From: Glebionis coronaria | Lineage: Eukaryota; Streptophyta; Magnoliopsida; Asterales; Asteraceae | Assembly: GCA_025667525.1 (NCBI GenBank) | Contig: CM046874.1 | Coordinates: forward strand, 280,362,380-280,426,379 | Length of the DNA stretch: 64,000 nt | Reading direction: 5' to 3' | In this document: in pieces, positions 59,546 to 64,000 of the stretch | How the letters are laid out: every line of letters begins with the position of its first letter | Numbering within the stretch: position 1 is the first letter of the stretch | Position numbers and translations under genes: made by a program | The notes under the pieces: generated by a model | Told to the model about the DNA's origin: nothing | Database searches by the model: none | Seen by the model: the letters and a program-made list of their open reading frames with translations, nothing else

Positions 59546-60759
59546 TCACCTCCGTTTCTTCCCTAATCCCTTGATCATTTTTCCCAAGTACTTGATTCCC
59601 TTTCTTGACTCAATTCGGTGTTCATGCAAATCACCTTGGGTTCGAAGATTTTGACGGTAGAGTTCCTCTAAATTGAGATTATTAGAAACTTCACTAGAGG
59701 AATGGTGAGGAGGGGAAGCAATGTCATCTAAGCCATCCACGAATGAGTTTGTGGAGTGGTGAGAAGAACTCGAAGAGTCAATAGGAGCACTTGTGCCAAT
59801 GCCATCACCATCACTTGTTGGCATGTCCATGTCCCCATCATTGAACTCTTGTTGGTCGGATTTACGGTCACATCTTGTCTTTCTCTTATATACCTCTTGA
59901 ATAGGTAGCATGACCCGTTTGACCGGTTGAAACTGAGAAAGATCAAGATTTGGAAAATCATGGCCAACCCTTTTAAAAAGGCGAGTGAGAAGCATTGCGT
60001 AAGGGAGGTTTGTTTTAGGCTTGTGAATAGCATAATTAATCCGTTGAGCGATAAAATATGCCAAATTGTAATTGGTGTTGGTAAAGATGCAATATAACAT
60101 ATGCACTAAACACGCCGGAACATGATCCCGGTTTCCACCAAGACAAAACACATTTTCCCTAAGGATATTGGTCCATTGAACCATATTATCATTAAGGTCG
60201 CTTAAGAGAACCTCATGACGTTTCACCGAACGTACCTTAGTATGAAGGCTTCTCTTAACGGGTCGATTATGCTTTTTGGAGACAATGTCGACAATGAAGT
60301 CAAGATCAATTTCCTCATGATCATTTGGAGGACAATTGTAGGATTCAAGGAGAGCACTAAGATTCCATTTATCCGTGAAGCGACAAGTGCCTACAAATGG
60401 GACATCAAGATTTGACCAAAAACTTCGAGAGAGTATTGAATGAGTTGATCTTTCAAGATGAACCTAACAAATATTCCATCGTTGTTTTCAATGACGGAGT
60501 ATGTACTAAAGAAATCCAATAGGAATCAAGGATAGATGTCTTCCTTAATGTTCAACAAACAATCAAATCCAATGTTTTCAAACATGGACTTGATGTAGAC
60601 ATAATCCTTGATATCCTTTTGGACAACTCTACCCTAATGAAAGAAATGAGATTGAAGAGAGGAAAAAGTATGGGCAAGGTGAGTTGAGTGACAAAAGTGG
60701 GATAGGTTTGGCATATACTGTTTGGTGAGTTGATGATCCTTTTGGTATTGTGAAGGCAT
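59546..60759 (-). pseudogene. ORF a of D': plant retroelement env-like/'transposon-associated' protein, broken
   Basis: 60226-59546 is open (226 codons) with the segment 'NRDHVPACLVHMLYCIFTN', 'YNLAYFIAQRI' and 'LPYAMLLTRLFK', then a Ser-rich linker and a basic tail ending in a coiled coil. Upstream, 60759-60227 continues the protein through at least two stops and a frameshift. I recognise the core from proteins annotated in plants as retroelement-associated or envelope-like, found downstream of pol. That is recall, and the molecular role is not known. A candidate intron lies just before the ATG. Confidence 0.5.
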
Positions 60760-60768
60760 GATTAGTAC

Positions 60769-61262
60769 CTAAATAAACATAAGACAATATTTTTCCAATC
60801 ACTCATATGAAAAGTAAAATCAAAAATCAAAAAATACGAGAATGTGTTATATCAATTTCTTGACAAACAAAGGATTGAATCCATATCATTCTCATGTTCA
60901 CAATGTAGCTATTCCATTATTTACCAAGAACATATGAATTATGTTGGATCAACAATGGACTAGAACATTGGTTTTTCAAAACAAAGTTTTTAGGTAAGCA
61001 TTAACAATGTCATTACCTATTTGTTCATCGGTTCATCTCAAATCCATCTTTTAACCAAAATCATTTAGCCAAAATTCGGATTTGTTCTACAAGTGGTTTT
61101 TAGTGAAATCTTAATGAATATGAACCTAAGGAATCATAGTAAAATAACCATGTCAACCCACATTCCTATTAAGGTTTTAATTCAATTTTAATTTAAAAAA
61201 TCCCCAATTATGAAAGGATGAACCCTAGAACAAAATAGATGAAATTGAAAGAAAATACTTAC
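60769..61262 (-). other. Candidate intron ahead of ORF a
   Basis: The minus strand has a donor-like GTAAGT at 61262-61257 and an acceptor-like TTTATTTAG ending at 60769, nine bases before the ATG at 60759. The upstream stretch (61263-61400) is CT-rich like a plant 5' leader. This is prediction only. Confidence 0.35.
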
Positions 61263-61440
61263 AATTAATTGATGTTAGATGAAGGATGAGTGAAACCCAC
61301 AACTTGGAATCATTTAATTTGAGTGATTGAAGGTTTTGGAAGCTTCAACAATGGTGGAAGAGATGAAAAACGTCGGCTGTGTGTTTTTGGAAGAGAGAGA
61401 TAGTGGTTTGAAAAAAATAAAATAATCAAACTGGCTGATA

Positions 61441-61833
61441 GGTGTGTAAACACCCATCCTTTTTACCACTTAATTACAATAATAACCGAGCCAAAACGTG
61501 TATTTTATGTCATTTATGTCGGAATTATGCGTGGTTTATGTTTTTGTTGTGATTTAGGACGAAAAGGTGAAAAGTGGAGAAAACACGGGCATTCACGGGC
61601 TTTTATCGAAGAAAAAGATGAAAGACGAAGTCAAGAAGTCAAAAGTGCAAAAAGAACGGAAGTCCAAGACCAATTCTGAAGATTTATCGAAGAAAAAGTC
61701 AAAAGACGGAAGTTTACTTAAAGCCGAAGAACTCAAGTCTAATTTATTGAAGAATTAAAAGACAAGTTCAAAGAAATCCCGAGACAAAATCATTAAAGTC
61801 CAAGATTAACAAAAGATTAAGAAGAGAAGGACT
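61441..61833. other. Unassigned stretch between D' and copia E
   Basis: No gene that I can support. It has a Lys-rich plus-strand frame (61567-61758) in which TCGAAGAAAAAG recurs at about 61606 and 61688. It resembles the R/U5 part of a Ty3/gypsy LTR, but I cannot fix its ends. Confidence 0.35.
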
Positions 61834-62357
61834 TGTTGATCCCAAAGTCAGATCTTAAACCTTAATAGCTTGTTTAAGGGTTGTGATAGAAAGAAAGAAT
61901 TCAATCTAACACTAGAGAAACTTTGCAAAGCAAAGTAACTAAACAAGATGCGGAATATAATGTTTAGCACAAGAACAATATGATTGAAACGTTGAACTTT
62001 AATATATCAATGATATACGAATACCCTAAAATGGTATTAGGGTTTACAAAACCTTAAAGTATGACAATGAAAGACAATAGAGAAAAGACACACATTGCAT
62101 GCTAACCCAGTGAGTCCTTTTATAGCCATAAGGACCCACGTACAAGATCACTACTAATAAACTTGGAAAGTATTAAGGAATAGTAACTGAAACGCGTAAA
62201 AATCTATTCCAAGTTTATCTCTGACAGCAGGGCCTTTGACTTCAACAGGGGAACCAATCCCCCTGCCTTTGTTATTTAGCAGGGGGAACTTACACTAGCA
62301 GGGGTACGTATAATCAACTAGTAGAGGTAATAAGTAAGCATAGATTTATTCCCAACA
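61834..62357 (-). repeat. 3' LTR of copia element E (524 bp)
   Basis: Minus strand TGTTGGGAATAA to GGGATCAACA with TGTTG/CAACA ends. A polypurine tract (TTTAGGGGAGGAT) immediately precedes the start. The left flank GGACT (61829-61833) is the candidate target duplication. Confidence 0.85.
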
Positions 62358-62425
62358 ATCCTCCCCTAAACTTGTGCTTTCCCCTAAAGACAAGTTTCTG
62401 AATAAATCCTAGTTGATGAGGATGC

Positions 62426-63382
62426 TTACAAACTTTCTGGCCAAATCTGACTATGAATCATTCTTACCAGATCATAAGCAACAGGCGTTTTAGCATCTAC
62501 AATCAAGTTAGCCTGTGCTAGTTTCTTCAAGGTCTCCTGAGTGAAGGGATAACACCTATGATTGATCAAGTACACACTTACTCCTTCCATTACTACCTCA
62601 TAGACCCCAGAATTGGTAAATAGCTTCCAATACAACAAATCTCCTTTATTCACTACATCAAATATATGATCAAATAACTCACGCTCATACATCCTATGCA
62701 TGCACTCCCAGATTACCCAATCCTTCTCCACACCATCCATGGTAGGGAGTTTTGCAGCAAACGTCTTCTTCAAAATTTTCCACAGATCTTCTAAGTCCTC
62801 ATTATCCAAGGTCTGAAACATGACATTTAGACTTAGAAATATCTGTGCTGTATTGTCAGCTCTTGTAAGCTTCCAACAAGTCCTCCCTTTGTGTTCATAA
62901 ACAACATACTCTATGATAGCAAACTTCTTTCCAAGTTCACTAGGTGAGATATCATCATTTTCCTATAGAATTAGCTGTTTATCAATTTCATCATTTGAAG
63001 GCCGTTGAGACTCCTTAGTAACTGTGTCAACCTTATCCATTCTCTTGAGTCTTTTGGCTGCTCTTTGTATATTAAGTAAAGACTTCTCAATTTCTGGAGA
63101 ACTTTCACCTGCTTGGTGTAATGCCCCTGCTTGTGATGATGCACCTGCTTGGGATGATACACCTGCTTGTGTAGTTTCCAAAGTTGTTCCTTCAGCTTTT
63201 CTTTTCTTAGATTCCCTAGCTTTCTGTAGCATTTCACTTTGTCTCCTAAGATACTCAGCTTCCTTAGGAGAATTCATAGTCATCCAATCTTCCACATCAT
63301 ATTCTCTTAAGACTGGTCTGACTGCTCTTTTTATGGCTTCAAAACTCATATCTCTGAAGTCACCATCCTTCCACTTCTTATG
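62426..63382 (-). pseudogene. Copia E, end of coding region downstream of pol
   Basis: A single minus-strand frame from 63382 to 62426, interrupted only by one TAG at 62963-62965. The first part is Lys/Arg/Glu-rich, with Ala-Gly-Val-Ser repeats (about residues 55-85 of the 63349 frame). The second part (62821-62426) is a compact domain with many Trp and Leu ('WVIWECMHRMYE', 'LYWKLFTNSGVYEV'). I recall similar C-terminal extensions in Asteraceae copia polyproteins. Function unknown. It is cut at 63382 by LTR F. Confidence 0.6.
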
Positions 63383-64000
63383 TGTAACACCAAAGAATTA
63401 TCCTTATTATAAATAATAATAGATTATATTAATTATTATTCAAAATTTATTTTTCCAGCGCTACCGAACTTATTGGGTTTGAAAACGAAACATACTTTGA
63501 CAAAATCTGACAATTTCACAGTCTGCGTACCGACACGATAAAAATTAAATTAATATTTAATTTTCACGAGATATTTAATAAAAATATTTATTAAATTACT
63601 TTATGATTTGTTTCAATAACGTTTGCTAAAAACGAGAAATATTCAAGTTGAAGTCCACCTTTCTTTAAAACAAAGGCTGTCCGAGATACTTGATAAATAA
63701 TCAACGTTTTAGAAGAGTTTACAAAATATTCTTGAAAAACGTCAAGTAAATAGTCAGTTTTAATGGAAAATCTATTTTAAAAACAATGACGAAAGTTTCG
63801 TGTCTCGAATCATTCGCTAACTACATTAAACGAACCTTGTATGAGAAACCTAATAAATAATTAACATTTAATTAGATTTATAAACGATTTATGAAATACT
63901 TGTCATATAAACTATCCATTTTCGTGGAAAAAGTATTTTAAAAACAACAGTAAAAACTTCGGATCGTGAATATAATTTTATCAAACCCGATCGAGTCTCG
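63383..64000 (+). repeat. Start of an LTR of element F, truncated by window edge
   Basis: TGTAACACC begins exactly where the copia E reading breaks off. Such starts are typical of large-LTR Ty3/gypsy elements. No gene is seen in the remaining 618 bases. A plus-strand TATTATAAATAA lies near 63408. Confidence 0.6.

Larger units (their letters stand above)
54699..61440 (-). mobile_element. SIRE/Maximus-like copia element D', 3' LTR and accessory region
   Basis: 3' LTR 54699-56295, the SIRE-typical polypurine tract (AAAAAGGGGGAG), then, moving away from it, ORF c, ORF b and ORF a, with GC-rich modules between them. No RT, integrase or 5' LTR is visible; they would lie further right, behind copia E and beyond. 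The right limit is uncertain (about 61440). Candidate duplication in Athila-B is TGGTT at 54694-54698. Confidence 0.78.

Noticed and set aside
59546..60759. ORF a as a captured host gene
   Set aside because: The core resembles proteins that I know only from plant retroelement regions, and it lies in element order with ORFs b and c. Host origin cannot be excluded but is not supported.

Overview
The window is plant nuclear DNA made almost wholly of LTR retrotransposons nested in one another. I found no host gene, tRNA, rRNA or CRISPR array. Plant origin is shown by primer-binding sites for plant tRNAs (initiator Met; the Asp-type site of Athila), plant Ty3/gypsy lineages (Athila and Tekay-like chromoviruses), Ty1/copia lineages (one SIRE/Maximus-like) and low GC. 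The gag and pol variants are closest to what I remember from Asteraceae genomes. That family assignment is recall, not a search result. Letters for elements are mine.

Left block (1-27023): Athila-A is an Athila element on the minus strand. Its 5' LTR is 23133-27023, followed leftwards by primer site, gag, protease, RT, RNase H and the start of integrase, and it has been broken three times. A complete Tekay-like element N (9026-19156, target duplication GCAAG) sits in RT. A 2785-bp solo LTR (5459-8243, target duplication TTCAT) sits in RNase H. A copia element G (LTR 4434-4797, leader, gag, running off the left edge) sits in integrase.

Middle and right blocks: Athila-A itself lies in a SIRE-like fragment D (27024-29883). 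To its right is a chain of insertions whose right halves are all outside the window: D, then Tekay-B (29884-39911), then Athila-C (plus strand, 39912-45612), then Athila-B (minus strand, 45613-54698), then a second SIRE-like element D' (54699 to about 61440). After an unexplained stretch come copia E (3' LTR 61834-62357 plus the end of its coding region) and the start of another LTR, F (63383 onward).

Almost all gag/pol genes carry stops or frameshifts, though some catalytic cores (integrase of Tekay-B and Athila-B) keep their residues. The most unusual content is in the 3' part of the SIRE-like elements D and D'. There, small Ser/Pro-rich ORFs with a shared HGxxCxCC motif occur in the same order, and each is preceded by a GC-rich four-armed palindromic module with fixed arm spacing that is also present in the LTR of D', next to its TATA box. 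These ORFs are open in two independently inserted copies (ORF b in both), which makes them the best candidate for an undescribed function.
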